Assembly (NCBI RefSeq): GCF_013466425.1
Contig: NZ_CP059165.1
Location: 3,534,001 to 3,598,000, forward strand
Length of the DNA: 64,000 nucleotides
Source: Mycobacterium vicinigordonae
GTDB taxonomy: Bacteria; Actinomycetota; Actinomycetes; Mycobacteriales; Mycobacteriaceae
Reading direction: 5' to 3'
A program made the translations under genes and the position numbers. Of this stretch, positions 18,637 through 28,649 are shown piece by piece; position 1 is the stretch's first letter, and the number at the start of each line of letters is the position of its first letter. The notes under the pieces are model-generated. The model saw only the letters and a program-made list of their open reading frames with translations, was not told the origin of the DNA and did no database searches.

Positions 18637-20277
18637 CTAGAACGTGTCGATCCGGCACGCGCACGACGCCCGGATCGGCACGTCGGCACGTGCCACGGCG
18701 AGCCGGAGCTGCTGGCCGATGATCAGAGCTTCGTCGTTGCGCCCCAACCGTTTCAGGCATTCGTGATAGCCGTGCAGGCTCCACACATTGCCGGGATGCT
18801 GGCAGCACCTGGCCAGCGTGGGATCCAGGCCGAGGTCGGCTGCATACACCGCCGCGGCCAGGTCGAGGTGGCCCTGCTCGAGTAGCAGAGCGCCGTAGGC
18901 ATGCCGCGTCGGTTGCATCCAGCCCCACGGCTCGTCGTAGGGCAACGAGTCGTCCAGCTCGACAGCCTGGCGCAGGTGCTCGAATGCCTCGTCAAAACGC
19001 TTTGCACGATAAGCGATCTCGCCGTCGAGCATGGCGGCGGCCACCGCTAAGATGTCACGGCTGGTGTTGTTGAACAAGTACCGAGATTCCGGCACCCGGG
19101 CGCAGGCCTGGCTGAACGCGACACGCTCGCTCTCGGCCCGGTCGAGCTGCCCGGTCGCAGCGAACGCGACACCGCGTCCGTAACAGATGGTTGCTGCGGT
19201 GGCGCAGTAGAGGTCCGGATCCAGCGGCGTCGGTTGCGCCATCAGCTCGTCCCAGCGGCCGAAGCGCACCAGCACGTGGGTGCGTAGCGGCACGAACGCC
19301 TCCAGCCAATCGGCCATCGGTGGAGACTCGATCGCCAGCAGCTCAGGTGTCAGTTGCGCCGCGAGTTCATCGGCGGCGGCCAGCGCAATCCGCGACTGCC
19401 CTTGGAACATCGCCGAGTACACGATGAAATGCAGATCGTGCGCCCGGTATAGCGAGTAGAAATTCAGCGGGCCAGCCCGGTCGACAAATAGCCGATCCGC
19501 TTGCACTGCAGCATGGTTGGACTCGACGGCGCTGCGGTAGTCGCCGCACAGCACGTCGATGTGGCTGGGCATGTGGCGCAGGTGCCCGGCGTCGGGCACT
19601 AGCTCCCGCAGCAGGTCCGCCGCCGGCAGCGCGACCTCTGGCGTCGGCGACATCTCCATGGTGTGCAGGTACAGATGCAGGATCCCCGGATGGGTGCGGC
19701 CCGACGGTCCGGCCAGCGCCGCCTCCAAAATCCGCCTGGCCTCGATCACGCGTGATCCCGGGGCCGGCTCGCCAGTGGCGGTGTCCCACAGCGCCCACGC
19801 GGTCAGGTTGACCAGCGCGTCGGCGGCCAGCGCCTGTACGTCGACGTCATCGGGGTGAGCGGCGGCCAGCTCCGCCATCGCGTCGGCGTAGGCACGCCGA
19901 CCGGCGTCCAGGTCGTCGGCGGGAAAGCGGGCCGTCAGCGCGGCGATCAAACCCCGTTCGACAGTGGTGGCCCGACCGTGCGCGGCCAGACCAAGTTCGG
20001 CACGTGCCCGCGCCAGTGACACAGCCAGGTCGGCGAGGTCGAACGCCGCCCACGCCTTGTTGTAGTTGGGCCCGACCGAGTAGGCGATACCCCATCGCGC
20101 GATGGCCAGGTCCGGGTCGTGATCCAGTGCGCGTTCGAAGCATCGGATCGCTTCTTCATGATTAAACGCGTACGCCCACACCAGGCCGCGGTCGAACCAG
20201 GTCTGCGCTTGCGGGGATCGGGTCCCGACTGGGCGGTGGTAGGAACCGAGGTCGAAATACGGCTCGTCGACGCTCAT
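18637..20277 (-). CDS. tetratricopeptide-repeat protein
   Basis: 546 residues rich in helix pairs. TPR signatures include AYAFNHEEAIRCFERALDHDPDLA near residue 35-60, KRFDEAFEHLRQAVELDDSLP near 430 and GHLDLAAAVYAADLGLDPT near 480 (in pieces). The middle is a longer alpha-solenoid with HTMEMSP and HMPSHIDVLCGDY motifs typical of a conserved TPR family found in actinobacteria and proteobacteria. It is probably a scaffold; no enzyme motif is present. Its ATG overlaps the stop of the upstream lipase gene (ATGA), so the two are coupled. The cupin gene follows by 10 nt. Confidence 0.75.
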   Translation of the reverse strand: MSVDEPYFDLGSYHRPVGTRSPQAQTWFDRGLVWAYAFNHEEAIRCFERALDHDPDLAIARWGIAYSVGPNYNKAWAAFDLADLAVSLARARAELGLAAHGRATTVERGLIAALTARFPADDLDAGRRAYADAMAELAAAHPDDVDVQALAADALVNLTAWALWDTATGEPAPGSRVIEARRILEAALAGPSGRTHPGILHLYLHTMEMSPTPEVALPAADLLRELVPDAGHLRHMPSHIDVLCGDYRSAVESNHAAVQADRLFVDRAGPLNFYSLYRAHDLHFIVYSAMFQGQSRIALAAADELAAQLTPELLAIESPPMADWLEAFVPLRTHVLVRFGRWDELMAQPTPLDPDLYCATAATICYGRGVAFAATGQLDRAESERVAFSQACARVPESRYLFNNTSRDILAVAAAMLDGEIAYRAKRFDEAFEHLRQAVELDDSLPYDEPWGWMQPTRHAYGALLLEQGHLDLAAAVYAADLGLDPTLARCCQHPGNVWSLHGYHECLKRLGRNDEALIIGQQLRLAVARADVPIRASCACRIDTF

Positions 20278-21170
20278 GGCCCGGCGAGACGTTCGACGAT
20301 GACCGCACGCGCCGCCCTGCCTTCCGGAGTGGGCGTCAGCGGATACACGTGCAGCAGCTCCGGTTGCTCGTGGTAATCAACGTCTACGCCTGCGGCAGCG
20401 GCCTTTTCGACGAACAGCCGGGTATCGGGGTTGAGGATGTCGCGGGTGCCGCTGAACACAGTCAGCGAACCGAAACCCCTCAGATCTGCCGCCATCGGAT
20501 TCACCCGCGGGTCGTCCAACGCCAACTCGCCGCGCCAGTGGTCGGCGAAGACCTGGAGGGCATCCCGACCCAACCACGGATCCTCGACTACGCCGATGAA
20601 CGGGTTGGACAAGGAGAGGTCGAGCACCGGGGAGATCAGCACGGTCTGCGGGATCACCACGCTGTGTTCGTCACGCAGCACCAGGGCCACCGAGAATGCG
20701 ATCTGCCCCCCGGCCGAATCCCCGGCCAACCGGACGCTGCGCCCGCGGGACAGGTGCTGTACCGCCATATCGACGATCACCGGCAAAACCTCTGCGGCGG
20801 TGGCGAACGGGATCAGCGGATAGATTGGGACGATCACCTCCGCATACGATTCAGCGGCGATCTGCACCGCCAACTTCCAATGCTGGCTTGTGATTTCGTT
20901 AACCCACCCGCCTCCGTGCAGGTACATGACAGTCCGTTCGGTGTGGCCGGCCTTGGTTCTCTTCGGGGTCAGGGTATAGACGGGCCACCCCGATCCGTAG
21001 TCGAACTCCACCGCGACGTCCCGTCGCAGCCGAGGCGGTGGCCCGAAAAGTTGCCGTTCCACGGCGCGCTGTTCAATATGCGCCCGAGCCGTCTCGGCGC
21101 TTTCGTAGGCGCGGGTCCGGCCGGTGAAGCGAAGCAGCGCCGGCATCAGTCTGCTCCTCAAGCTGGTCAA
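20274..21170 (-). CDS. alpha/beta-hydrolase of the hormone-sensitive lipase family
   Basis: About 298 residues. The oxyanion-hole HGGG (YLHGGGWVNE), the nucleophile elbow GDSAGG, the acid FSGTRDIL and the His in LLHVYPL make a complete HSL-type catalytic set. These enzymes hydrolyse short- to medium-chain esters in the cytosol. I start at the TTG at 21170, because TTGA overlaps the stop of the enoyl-CoA hydratase gene and gives LTSLRSRLMPALLR, a common N-terminus in this family; ATGs at 21209 and 21146 are alternatives. It sits between the ECH-like gene and the TPR gene with overlaps at both ends, so all three are one transcript. Confidence 0.8.
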   Translation of the reverse strand: MTSLRSRLMPALLRFTGRTRAYESAETARAHIEQRAVERQLFGPPPRLRRDVAVEFDYGSGWPVYTLTPKRTKAGHTERTVMYLHGGGWVNEITSQHWKLAVQIAAESYAEVIVPIYPLIPFATAAEVLPVIVDMAVQHLSRGRSVRLAGDSAGGQIAFSVALVLRDEHSVVIPQTVLISPVLDLSLSNPFIGVVEDPWLGRDALQVFADHWRGELALDDPRVNPMAADLRGFGSLTVFSGTRDILNPDTRLFVEKAAAAGVDVDYHEQPELLHVYPLTPTPEGRAARAVIVERLAGP

Positions 21171-21997
21171 CGCAACGTCCCTTCGCCTTGGGTCGGCAAT
21201 GGCTGCCACTCACGCGCCACCGATGTGCTCCAGTGCGGGGGCCGACGCTGCAGGAAAGCCTCGACACCTTCGCGAGCATCGGCGCTGCCCAGCAACCGGT
21301 GATGCAGTGCGGTTTCCAGATCGGCGACCTGGCGTGGGGTGTAGCCGTAGCTCATGGTGTCCCAGAGCAGGCGTTTGCTCAGTGCGGCCGACATCGGGGC
21401 GACGTTGACTGCGACGTCGCGCGCCACGGTCATGGCGTGGTCGAGCACCTCGCTGCCCGGCAACGCGCGGGTGCCCATCCCCACCGCGACCGCCTCGCGC
21501 CCGTCGAGAGCGCGGCCGGTCAGCAGCAGGTCCGCGGCGACCGCGCCACCGACCAGCCGCGGCAGCGTCCAGTGCGACATGCAGTCCGGCATGACCCCAC
21601 GCCGCACCTGTGCCACCGCATATTTGGCGTCTGAGGCCAAGATGCGGATGTCGGCCTGCAGCGCGATGGTCAGCCCGATTCCGATGGCATGCCCGTTGAC
21701 GGCAGCGATGACCGGAGTGCGCAGTTCGAACGCGGCGGGGTCGGTTGGTACCGCGGTGAAGTCGTCGGGCGCGGTGTCGAACGGACTTCGCTCGGCAGCG
21801 AAGTCGGCACCGACGCAGAACGCGTTCCCCGCCCCGGTGAGCACGATGGCTCGCACGGCGTCGTCGTCGTCGCATTGCCGGTACGCCCGGTTGAGCAGCG
21901 CGCCCATCTCCGCCGTGTAGGCATTGCGCTGTTCGGGCCGGTTGAGTGTCAGCAGCGCAACACCGTCCGCGATTGCAACGGTGAGATCGGCGCTCAT
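21167..21997 (-). CDS. enoyl-CoA hydratase/isomerase-family protein with altered catalytic residues
   Basis: About 276 residues from the ATG at 21997. The crotonase core is clear: NRPEQRNAYTAEM, GAGNAFCVGADF (oxyanion hole) and AAVNGHAIGIGLTIALQADIRI (second oxyanion Gly). The region that normally holds the two catalytic glutamates reads YAVAQVRRGVMPDCMSHW, with Gln where Glu144 is expected and Asp at the Glu164 position. Isomerases and other crotonases tolerate this, so simple hydratase activity is doubtful. It heads a coupled minus-strand operon (ECH-lipase-TPR-cupin) and faces the divergent FAD-protein gene across 103 nt. Confidence 0.85.
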   Translation of the reverse strand: MSADLTVAIADGVALLTLNRPEQRNAYTAEMGALLNRAYRQCDDDDAVRAIVLTGAGNAFCVGADFAAERSPFDTAPDDFTAVPTDPAAFELRTPVIAAVNGHAIGIGLTIALQADIRILASDAKYAVAQVRRGVMPDCMSHWTLPRLVGGAVAADLLLTGRALDGREAVAVGMGTRALPGSEVLDHAMTVARDVAVNVAPMSAALSKRLLWDTMSYGYTPRQVADLETALHHRLLGSADAREGVEAFLQRRPPHWSTSVAREWQPLPTQGEGTLR

Positions 21998-22100
21998 CCC
22001 GGCAAACTTACTCGGTTGCCGCGGGCGGCCGCGGTCGCATCTGCCTCGCGGTGACGCGCTATCGTGACGCAACAGGGAGGCCGTTGAGAGTGCACCACAG

Positions 22101-23501
22101 ATGAATGTCCAGAAGTTGGACACCGACTACCTCGTGATCGGTGCCGGTGCTATGGGGATGGCGTTCACCGACACGCTCGTCGCTGAATCCCAGGCCCGTG
22201 CCGTACTCGTCGACCAAGCACATCAACCGGGCGGCCATTGGACCACCGCGTACCCCTTCGTGCGGCTGCATCAGCCGTCGGCATATTACGGAGTGAACTC
22301 AAGAAGGTTGGGCAACAACACTATCGATAGTGTCGGTTGGAATCAGGGTCTCAACGAACTCGCCCCGGTCGGTGAGATCTGCGCGTATTTCGACGCCGTT
22401 ATGCAACAGCAGTTGCTGCCCTCGGGGCGTGTCGAGTACTTCCCGATGTCGCAGTATCTCGGGGACGGACGATTCCGTACGCTGGCCGGCACCGAATACG
22501 AAGTGAGCGTCGCGCGGCGCATCGTCGATGCCACGTACCTGCGAGCGGTGGTGCCGTCGATGCGGCCCCCGCCTTATGGCGTCGCGCCGGGCGTCGACTG
22601 CATCCCACCCAACGACCTCCCCAAACACGGTGCGCGCGAGCGCTACGTGGTGGTGGGCGCTGGCAAGACCGGCATCGACGTTTGTCTGTGGTTGTTGCGC
22701 AACGGGGTGGACCCCCAGCGGCTCACCTGGATCATGCCACGCGATTCGTGGTGGATCGACCGGGCGACGCTGCAACCGGGGCCGGCGTTCATCAAGAAAT
22801 TCCGGGACAACTACGCCGCGACGCTTGACTCGATCGATGCCGCGACGTCGATCGACGACCTGTTCGAGCGGCTCGAGGCGGCGGGAACGTTGCTTCGGCT
22901 CGACCGGTCAGTACGACCGACGATGTACCGGTGCGCGACCGTGTCGCGACCCGAGTACGAACAGCTCGGCCGAATCGAGGACGTGATCCGAATGGGCCAC
23001 GTCCAGCGCATCGAGCCCGCCGCCATCGTGCTCGACGAAGGGACGATCACCTCCGCACCGTCGGCGCTTTACATCGACTGCACCGCCGACGGTGCGCCGC
23101 AACGTCCGGCGATGCCGGTCTTCGACGGCCACCGGATCACCCTGCAGGCGGTGCGCAGCTGCCAGCAGGTCTTCAGTGCCGCGTTCATCGCCCACCTCGA
23201 GTGCACTTACGACGACGATACGGCGAAGAACTTGCTGTGCGAACCTATTCCGCACCCCGAGCGGGACGTGGACTGGCTGCGGCTCACCCAGTCGGACCTG
23301 CGCAACTTCTCCCGCTGGCTCGACGACCCCGACCTGAGCGACTGGCTGGCCGACGCGCGTCTGAATCTGCTGGCCGAACTGCTGCCTCCGCTGTCGCACA
23401 AGCCGCGGGTACGCGAGCGGGTGGTCTCGATGTTCCAGAAGCGTCTGAACCTGGCCAGCGAGCAGCTGGACAAGTTGCGCAGCGAGGCCGACGATGCCTG
23501 A
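22101..23501 (+). CDS. FAD/NAD(P)-binding oxidoreductase (flavin monooxygenase-like)
   Basis: 466 residues. The first dinucleotide fold is DYLVIGAGAMGMAFTDTL near the N-terminus, with an acidic strand end LVDQAHQPGGHW. The second is YVVVGAGKTGIDVCLWLL near residue 190. Together they fit a two-dinucleotide-binding flavoprotein like those in the FMO/BVMO-like group, though the BVMO fingerprint is absent. Its last 8 nt overlap the acyl-ACP thioesterase gene. The two divide a transcript and may act on the same fatty-acyl substrate, which is an inference. Confidence 0.75.
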   Translation: MNVQKLDTDYLVIGAGAMGMAFTDTLVAESQARAVLVDQAHQPGGHWTTAYPFVRLHQPSAYYGVNSRRLGNNTIDSVGWNQGLNELAPVGEICAYFDAVMQQQLLPSGRVEYFPMSQYLGDGRFRTLAGTEYEVSVARRIVDATYLRAVVPSMRPPPYGVAPGVDCIPPNDLPKHGARERYVVVGAGKTGIDVCLWLLRNGVDPQRLTWIMPRDSWWIDRATLQPGPAFIKKFRDNYAATLDSIDAATSIDDLFERLEAAGTLLRLDRSVRPTMYRCATVSRPEYEQLGRIEDVIRMGHVQRIEPAAIVLDEGTITSAPSALYIDCTADGAPQRPAMPVFDGHRITLQAVRSCQQVFSAAFIAHLECTYDDDTAKNLLCEPIPHPERDVDWLRLTQSDLRNFSRWLDDPDLSDWLADARLNLLAELLPPLSHKPRVRERVVSMFQKRLNLASEQLDKLRSEADDA

Positions 23502-24264
23502 GCTGTCCCCGGCCGAGCTGATGACCCCCCTCGTTGCGGCACCCAACCAAGGGTACGTGTACGAAACAGGTTGGCGGCTAGGAACATCCGACATTGACGA
23601 GCATCGCAGGCTACGCCTGGACGGGGTAGCCCGCTATATCCAGGAAGTGGGCGCCGAGCACCTCGCGGATTCGCAGTTGGCCGAAGTTCATCCACACTGG
23701 ATAGTGCTGCGCACGGTTGTCGATGTGCTCGAGCCGATCGAGATCCCCAGTGAAATCACGTTCCGACGTTGGTGCGCCGGCCTTTCCAGCCGTTGGTGCA
23801 ACATGCGCGTGCAACTGCTGGGTACCCAGGGCGGGCGGATCGAGACCGAGGGCTTCTGGATTTGCATGAATAAAGACACGTTGACGCCGTCGCGGCTCAC
23901 AGACGACTGTGTGCGGCGCTTCGGCTCGACGACCGACGATCACCGACTCAAGTGGCGGCCGTGGCTCACTGAATCGATCGGTGCCGAAGCGGCGCCGGCC
24001 ACAATTCCGTTTCCGTTGCGCCGCACCGACATCGACCTATTCGAGCACGTCAACAACACCATCTATTGGCATGGCGTACACGAGATCCTCGGCCAGATAC
24101 CCGCCCTGGACCAGCGGCCGTACCGCGCGGTGCTCGAATACCGCAGTCCCATCAGGTTCGGTGAGGATTTGAGCCTTCGCTACCAGATCGACGGCGACAC
24201 TGTGCGGGTGGAATTCACCGTCCGAGAGGAAGTCCGCGCGGCGGCGATGGTTCGCGCGCTTTAA
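23494..24264 (+). CDS. acyl-ACP thioesterase-family protein (FAT-like double hot-dog)
   Basis: 256 residues. The pattern of the bacterial/plant acyl-ACP thioesterase family is present. The N-terminal hot-dog has ETGWRLGTSDIDEHRRLRLDGVARYIQEVG and FRRWCAGLSSRWCNMRVQL, and the second hot-dog has LRRTDIDLFEHVNNTIYWHGVHEIL, all quoted in part. In this family the second-domain DxNxHVNN-type segment carries active-site residues; here it reads DIDLFEHVNNTIYW. Rv2001 of M. tuberculosis belongs to the same family. It overlaps the end of the FAD oxidoreductase gene by 8 nt, so the two are co-transcribed. Confidence 0.85.
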   Translation: MPELSPAELMTPLVAAPNQGYVYETGWRLGTSDIDEHRRLRLDGVARYIQEVGAEHLADSQLAEVHPHWIVLRTVVDVLEPIEIPSEITFRRWCAGLSSRWCNMRVQLLGTQGGRIETEGFWICMNKDTLTPSRLTDDCVRRFGSTTDDHRLKWRPWLTESIGAEAAPATIPFPLRRTDIDLFEHVNNTIYWHGVHEILGQIPALDQRPYRAVLEYRSPIRFGEDLSLRYQIDGDTVRVEFTVREEVRAAAMVRAL

Positions 24265-24271
24265 TCGGCAT

Positions 24272-25246
<975 letters not shown>

Positions 25247-25292
25247 AACGACATTGTCCACCAGGCAGCCATCGACGATTAGGCTCGGCACG

Positions 25293-26600
25293 ATGAGCAG
25301 CGCAGCACCCGGCCGAACCGTCCGCAATCTGGCGGTCGACTACTACCGGGTATCAGGCGTGGGCCTCATCGTGCTCGGGCACTGGCTGCTGAGCTCCATC
25401 ACCTACCGTAACGGCCAATTCGGCCGAGAGAACCCGTTGGTGGACCTGCCGTGGACCCAGTGGGCCACCTGGCCCTTCCAGGCTGTGCCGGCGTTCTTTC
25501 TGGTGGCCGGTTACGCGGGAGCGGTGTCCTGGCGACGCCAGCAGGAGCGCGGGGGCGAACCGTGGCAGAGCTGGGTCCGGCACCGCATCGCCAGAGTGCT
25601 CGGGCCGACGGGAGTGTACGTCGGACTGATTTTCGCTCTGGTATTGACACTCCTCGGCCTGGGCATGCCTGGTTCGGTGTTGCAGTACGCGGGCTGGGCG
25701 TTGGCCATGCATCTGTGGTTCCTGGCAGTCTATCTGGTGGTAGTGACGCTGACACCGATTGCGATTGCCGCACATGATCGTTGGGGACTGCGGGTACCGG
25801 CGGCGATGGCCGCCGGAGTGGCGGTGGTCGACGCGGTAACCATTGGCGGGCATGTCCCTCGCCTCGGCTGGATCAACTACTTGCTGTGTTGGGGCATGCT
25901 CTACCAACTCGGAATCACCTGGCACGCCGGGCGGTTGAACGGCCGCCGACCGCTATTGCTGGCGGCGGGATCGGCGGCGGCCCTGGCGCTGCTGATCTGG
26001 CTGGGTCCCTATCCGCCCAGCATGATCGGCGTCCCCGGACAGGTCGTGCAGAACAGCACACCGCCCACGCTGGCTTTAGTGGCGTTTGGGTGCGCCCAAG
26101 CAGGCATCGCGGTCGCGCTAGCCCCCCCGATCGATCGAGCGCTGAGCGGACCACGGCTCCGGCGCATCGTGGCGGTGGCCAACAACAACGTGATGGCCCT
26201 GTACTTGTGGCATATGGTGCCGGTCATCGTGGTGGCGGTCGTTGCCTATCCGTCGGGGTTGCTACCGCAGCCTGAGCAAGCGACGGCGGCCTGGTGGCTG
26301 ATGCGGATTGCCTGGGTGTTGATTCTGTGCGCGGCGATGGCGGTGGAGATGGCGATTTTGTTCTGGCTGCGGCGCTTGTTCGCGGCGCCGCTACCGATGA
26401 TCGATGTTCCGCTGGGCGATCGCTGGACCGCGCCGGTCATGCTGGTCGGCACAGCGCTGGCCGCGTATTCGCTGGCTTTCATCTCCGCCGACGGCTTCGC
26501 GCCGTCCGGCGGCTTCCCCTGGTTGACCGCGATCATCTTCACCGTCGGGTTGGTGCTGGTGGCGTCCCGCTCCCGCCGAGCCGACCCGGCGCCCATGTAA
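25293..26600 (+). CDS. acyltransferase-3-family membrane protein
   Basis: 435 residues from the ATG at 25293. About ten transmembrane segments begin with [23 protein letters not shown], an acyltransferase_3-like motif with the key His in the first helix. Further family features are [16 protein letters not shown] and [14 protein letters not shown], the latter with a conserved late His. Members transfer acyl groups to sugars, lipids or peptides at the inner membrane. The gene shares a 46-nt gap with the divergent aldo/keto reductase. The acceptor is unknown. Confidence 0.8.
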   Translation: MSSAAPGRTVRNLAVDYYRVSGVGLIVLGHWLLSSITYRNGQFGRENPLVDLPWTQWATWPFQAVPAFFLVAGYAGAVSWRRQQERGGEPWQSWVRHRIARVLGPTGVYVGLIFALVLTLLGLGMPGSVLQYAGWALAMHLWFLAVYLVVVTLTPIAIAAHDRWGLRVPAAMAAGVAVVDAVTIGGHVPRLGWINYLLCWGMLYQLGITWHAGRLNGRRPLLLAAGSAAALALLIWLGPYPPSMIGVPGQVVQNSTPPTLALVAFGCAQAGIAVALAPPIDRALSGPRLRRIVAVANNNVMALYLWHMVPVIVVAVVAYPSGLLPQPEQATAAWWLMRIAWVLILCAAMAVEMAILFWLRRLFAAPLPMIDVPLGDRWTAPVMLVGTALAAYSLAFISADGFAPSGGFPWLTAIIFTVGLVLVASRSRRADPAPM

Positions 26601-26627
26601 TCCCTTGACGCACAAACGCGTTTAGAT

Positions 26628-27452
26628 TCAACTTCGCAGAAAATCGAGCACGTCGGCGTTGATCACATCGGCCTGCGTAGTGATCATGCCGTGCGGAAAG
26701 TCCTGGTAAGTCTTCAGCACGCCATTGCGCAACAATTGCGCCGACAGCGGCCCGGCGGCCTGATAGGGCACAATCTGGTCGTCCTTACTGTGCATCACCA
26801 GCACCGGCACACCGATCTTGGTCAGGTCCTCGGTGAAGTCTGTTTGGGAAAAGGCAACGATGCCCTCGTAATGTGCCTTGGCGCTGCCCATCATTCCCTG
26901 GCGCCACCAGTTGGCGATGGCGGCTTCGCAAGATTCGACGCCGGGACGATTGAACCCGTAGAAAGGCCCGGACGGCAGCGCGCGGTAGAACTTGGAGCGG
27001 TTGGCGGCCAACTGAGCCTGGAGGTCGTCGAAGACTTCTTTCGGCAGGCCGAGTGGGTTGGCCTCCGTCTTGACCATCAGCGGCGGAACAGCACTAATCA
27101 GAACGGCTTTCGCGGCGCGGGACTCGCCGTGCCGAGCCAGATAGTGGGCTACTTCCCCACCGCCGGTGGAATGGCCAATGTGCACGGCGTCGTGCAGATC
27201 GAGGTGCTCCACCACGGCGGCGAGGTCGTCGGCGTAATGATCCATGTCGTGTCCGTCGGCCACCTGCGAGGAGCGGCCGTGGCCACGCCGGTCGTGGGCG
27301 ATCACCCGGTAGCCGTGCCCAAGGAAGTAAAGCATCTGGGTGTCCCAGTCATCCGAGGACAGCGGCCAACCGTGACTGAACACGATGGGCTGGCCGGTAC
27401 CCCAATCTTTGAAGAAAATCTCGACGCCGTCGCTGGTGGTGATCGTGGGCAT
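26628..27452 (-). CDS. alpha/beta-hydrolase of the non-heme chloroperoxidase/arylesterase group
   Basis: About 274 residues from the ATG at 27452 (MPTITTSDGVEIFFKDWG). It shows HGWPLSSDDWD (oxyanion region), GHSTGGGEVAHYLARHG (nucleophile Ser), SKDDQIVP (Asp) and FPHGM (His), the signature set of the cofactor-free haloperoxidases and perhydrolases. In the cell these are usually esterases; haloperoxidation is a side activity with peracid. An IdeR-like box at 27546-27564 sits 94 nt upstream and could act on this gene as well as on the divergent one. Confidence 0.85.
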   Translation of the reverse strand: MPTITTSDGVEIFFKDWGTGQPIVFSHGWPLSSDDWDTQMLYFLGHGYRVIAHDRRGHGRSSQVADGHDMDHYADDLAAVVEHLDLHDAVHIGHSTGGGEVAHYLARHGESRAAKAVLISAVPPLMVKTEANPLGLPKEVFDDLQAQLAANRSKFYRALPSGPFYGFNRPGVESCEAAIANWWRQGMMGSAKAHYEGIVAFSQTDFTEDLTKIGVPVLVMHSKDDQIVPYQAAGPLSAQLLRNGVLKTYQDFPHGMITTQADVINADVLDFLRS

Positions 27453-27545
27453 GGCCGACCCTTTCGCCCTTTCGCACGCGGAGCTGGTCCCTCGCACTAT
27501 TCCACGAGCGGTGCCGGGTAGCCAGGACCGAGCTTGCGACCATGA

Positions 27546-27564
27546 TTTGGGTAGGCTAGCCTAA
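27546..27564. promoter_or_regulatory. IdeR (iron-box) operator-like site
   Basis: The 19-mer TTTGGGTAGGCTAGCCTAA matches 16 of 19 positions of the IdeR consensus TWAGGTWAGSCTWACCTWA, with an intact TAGGCTAGCCTA core palindrome. It ends 29 nt before the GTG of the Cys-rich mini-gene. IdeR with Fe2+ represses promoters through such boxes, so the target would be induced by iron starvation. The call rests on the consensus match only. Confidence 0.68.
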
Positions 27565-27593
27565 CTATATCTGCTTTAGAGAGGCCGACCTCC

Positions 27594-27830
27594 GTGTCAG
27601 TGTTCCCCATCGACCCCCATGCCGACCCCGCCCGGCGCGCGTGGCTGCCGTGCCCAAACTGCAACTGGGGCAACGCATGCACCGAGTGCGACAGTAGCCG
27701 CAACTGCGGCTCGCACTGGCAGTACCTGCTGAGCAACCGCGCCACGCGACTCGAGCTGCAATGCCCGGGCTGCGCCACGTTGTGGTCAACGGACACCCGG
27801 CATCGGCTTCGCGTGGTCCGCGGCGCTTAG
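27594..27830 (+). CDS. small Cys-rich putative zinc-ribbon protein
   Basis: 78 residues from a GTG at 27594. Cysteines lie in two CxxC pairs (CPNCNWGNACTEC near 20-32, LQCPGCATLW near 56-61) plus a further Cys (NCGSHW), the pattern of a small zinc-ribbon. No signal peptide or membrane segment is seen. The IdeR-like box ends 29 nt upstream, so expression may respond to iron. It lies between two minus-strand genes, the haloperoxidase-type hydrolase and the TetR gene, and is the only rightward gene there. Function unknown; a metal sink, regulator or adaptor is possible. Confidence 0.6.
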   Translation: MSVFPIDPHADPARRAWLPCPNCNWGNACTECDSSRNCGSHWQYLLSNRATRLELQCPGCATLWSTDTRHRLRVVRGA

Positions 27831-27878
27831 CGGCTCCGGCTGTCGCATCCCTGAGCTGTCGCCGCTCGCCGAGCCGAT

Positions 27879-28535
27879 TCAGTCCGCCGCGAAGTCGGGC
27901 AGTGGCCGCTGGCAAACGGCGTGCGCGTCAGGTGCGGTAAGACCAAGCAGCCGCAGCACACTTTCGGTCGCCGCATCGGCAGCCTGGGCCCCGTCGCGAT
28001 CGGGCTCTTCGCGCAGCAGCGCGCCGAGCCCCAGCAATGCGCCGCCAGCAATGGCCAGTGCAAGCTTAGGGTCGTCCACCCGGAATCGCCCCACCGCCGC
28101 GGCAGCCTTAATGTCCCGCAACGCGCGGGGAGCCAGTCCGCGGTCGGACGACAACAGCGTCGTCCCGTTGGCCAACAGAATCTCGCTCTCTTGAGGGCGT
28201 TGACGCAGCAGCCGCCCGGTGAGCCGGAAACTGGTCGCGAACGTCTCGGCGGGATCGTCGATAGCGGCGGTCAGGCGGTCCAACAGCGCCCCATGGGCAT
28301 CGAGCACATCGGCGACCGCAGCCTCGAACAGCTGTTCCTTGCTGTCGAAGTGGTTGTAGAACGACCCCATTCCGACATCGGCCGCCTGGGTGATCTCCAG
28401 CACGGGAACGTTCACCCTTCCTTCAGCGATCAGGCGCTGTGCCGCTTTTACCAGCGCCGACCTGGTGCGTTCTTTGCGTCGCTGCAGCCCAGAAGATCCG
28501 TCATCTGACGTGGTCACTCCAGCAGTATGCCGCAT
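27879..28535 (-). CDS. TetR-family regulator of the divergent meta-cleavage operon
   Basis: About 218 residues from the ATG at 28535. The helix-turn-helix is VLEITQAADVGMGSFYNHFDSKEQLF. An ATG-like GTG follows at GVTTSDDG and is an alternative start. The divergent catabolic operon begins about 100 nt away. Two near-identical palindromes (TGAGGAATTCGTCA, TGACGATTTCGTCA) occupy the gap, as expected for a regulator that represses both directions until a pathway intermediate binds. Confidence 0.85.
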   Translation of the reverse strand: MRHTAGVTTSDDGSSGLQRRKERTRSALVKAAQRLIAEGRVNVPVLEITQAADVGMGSFYNHFDSKEQLFEAAVADVLDAHGALLDRLTAAIDDPAETFATSFRLTGRLLRQRPQESEILLANGTTLLSSDRGLAPRALRDIKAAAAVGRFRVDDPKLALAIAGGALLGLGALLREEPDRDGAQAADAATESVLRLLGLTAPDAHAVCQRPLPDFAAD

Positions 28536-28538
28536 ATT

Positions 28539-28552
28539 TGAGGAATTCGTCA
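28539..28552. promoter_or_regulatory. TetR operator copy 1 (TGAGGA-AT-TCGTCA)
   Basis: Imperfect 14-bp inverted repeat TGAGGAATTCGTCA, centred 43 bp from the second copy. It starts 4 nt before the TetR ATG, so it overlaps that gene's translation-initiation region or promoter. Confidence 0.6.
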
Positions 28553-28581
28553 GAAAGCTTGACTCCGCGGGAGACACTATG

Positions 28582-28595
28582 TGACGATTTCGTCA
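28582..28595. promoter_or_regulatory. TetR operator copy 2 (TGACGA-TT-TCGTCA)
   Basis: Perfect arms TGACGA/TCGTCA around TT. It differs from copy 1 by few bases and lies four helical turns away on the same DNA face. It covers the GTG at 28581, which makes that GTG an unlikely start and moves the dioxygenase start rightwards. Confidence 0.65.
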
Positions 28596-28649
28596 GTTAT
28601 TGATCGAGAGACGGTGGTTGATGTGAGCGGCGCCTGGGCGGATGCCCCT

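Noticed and set aside
18637..20277. TPR gene as an adenylate cyclase or kinase component
   Set aside because: Only helical repeats were seen; no catalytic domain.
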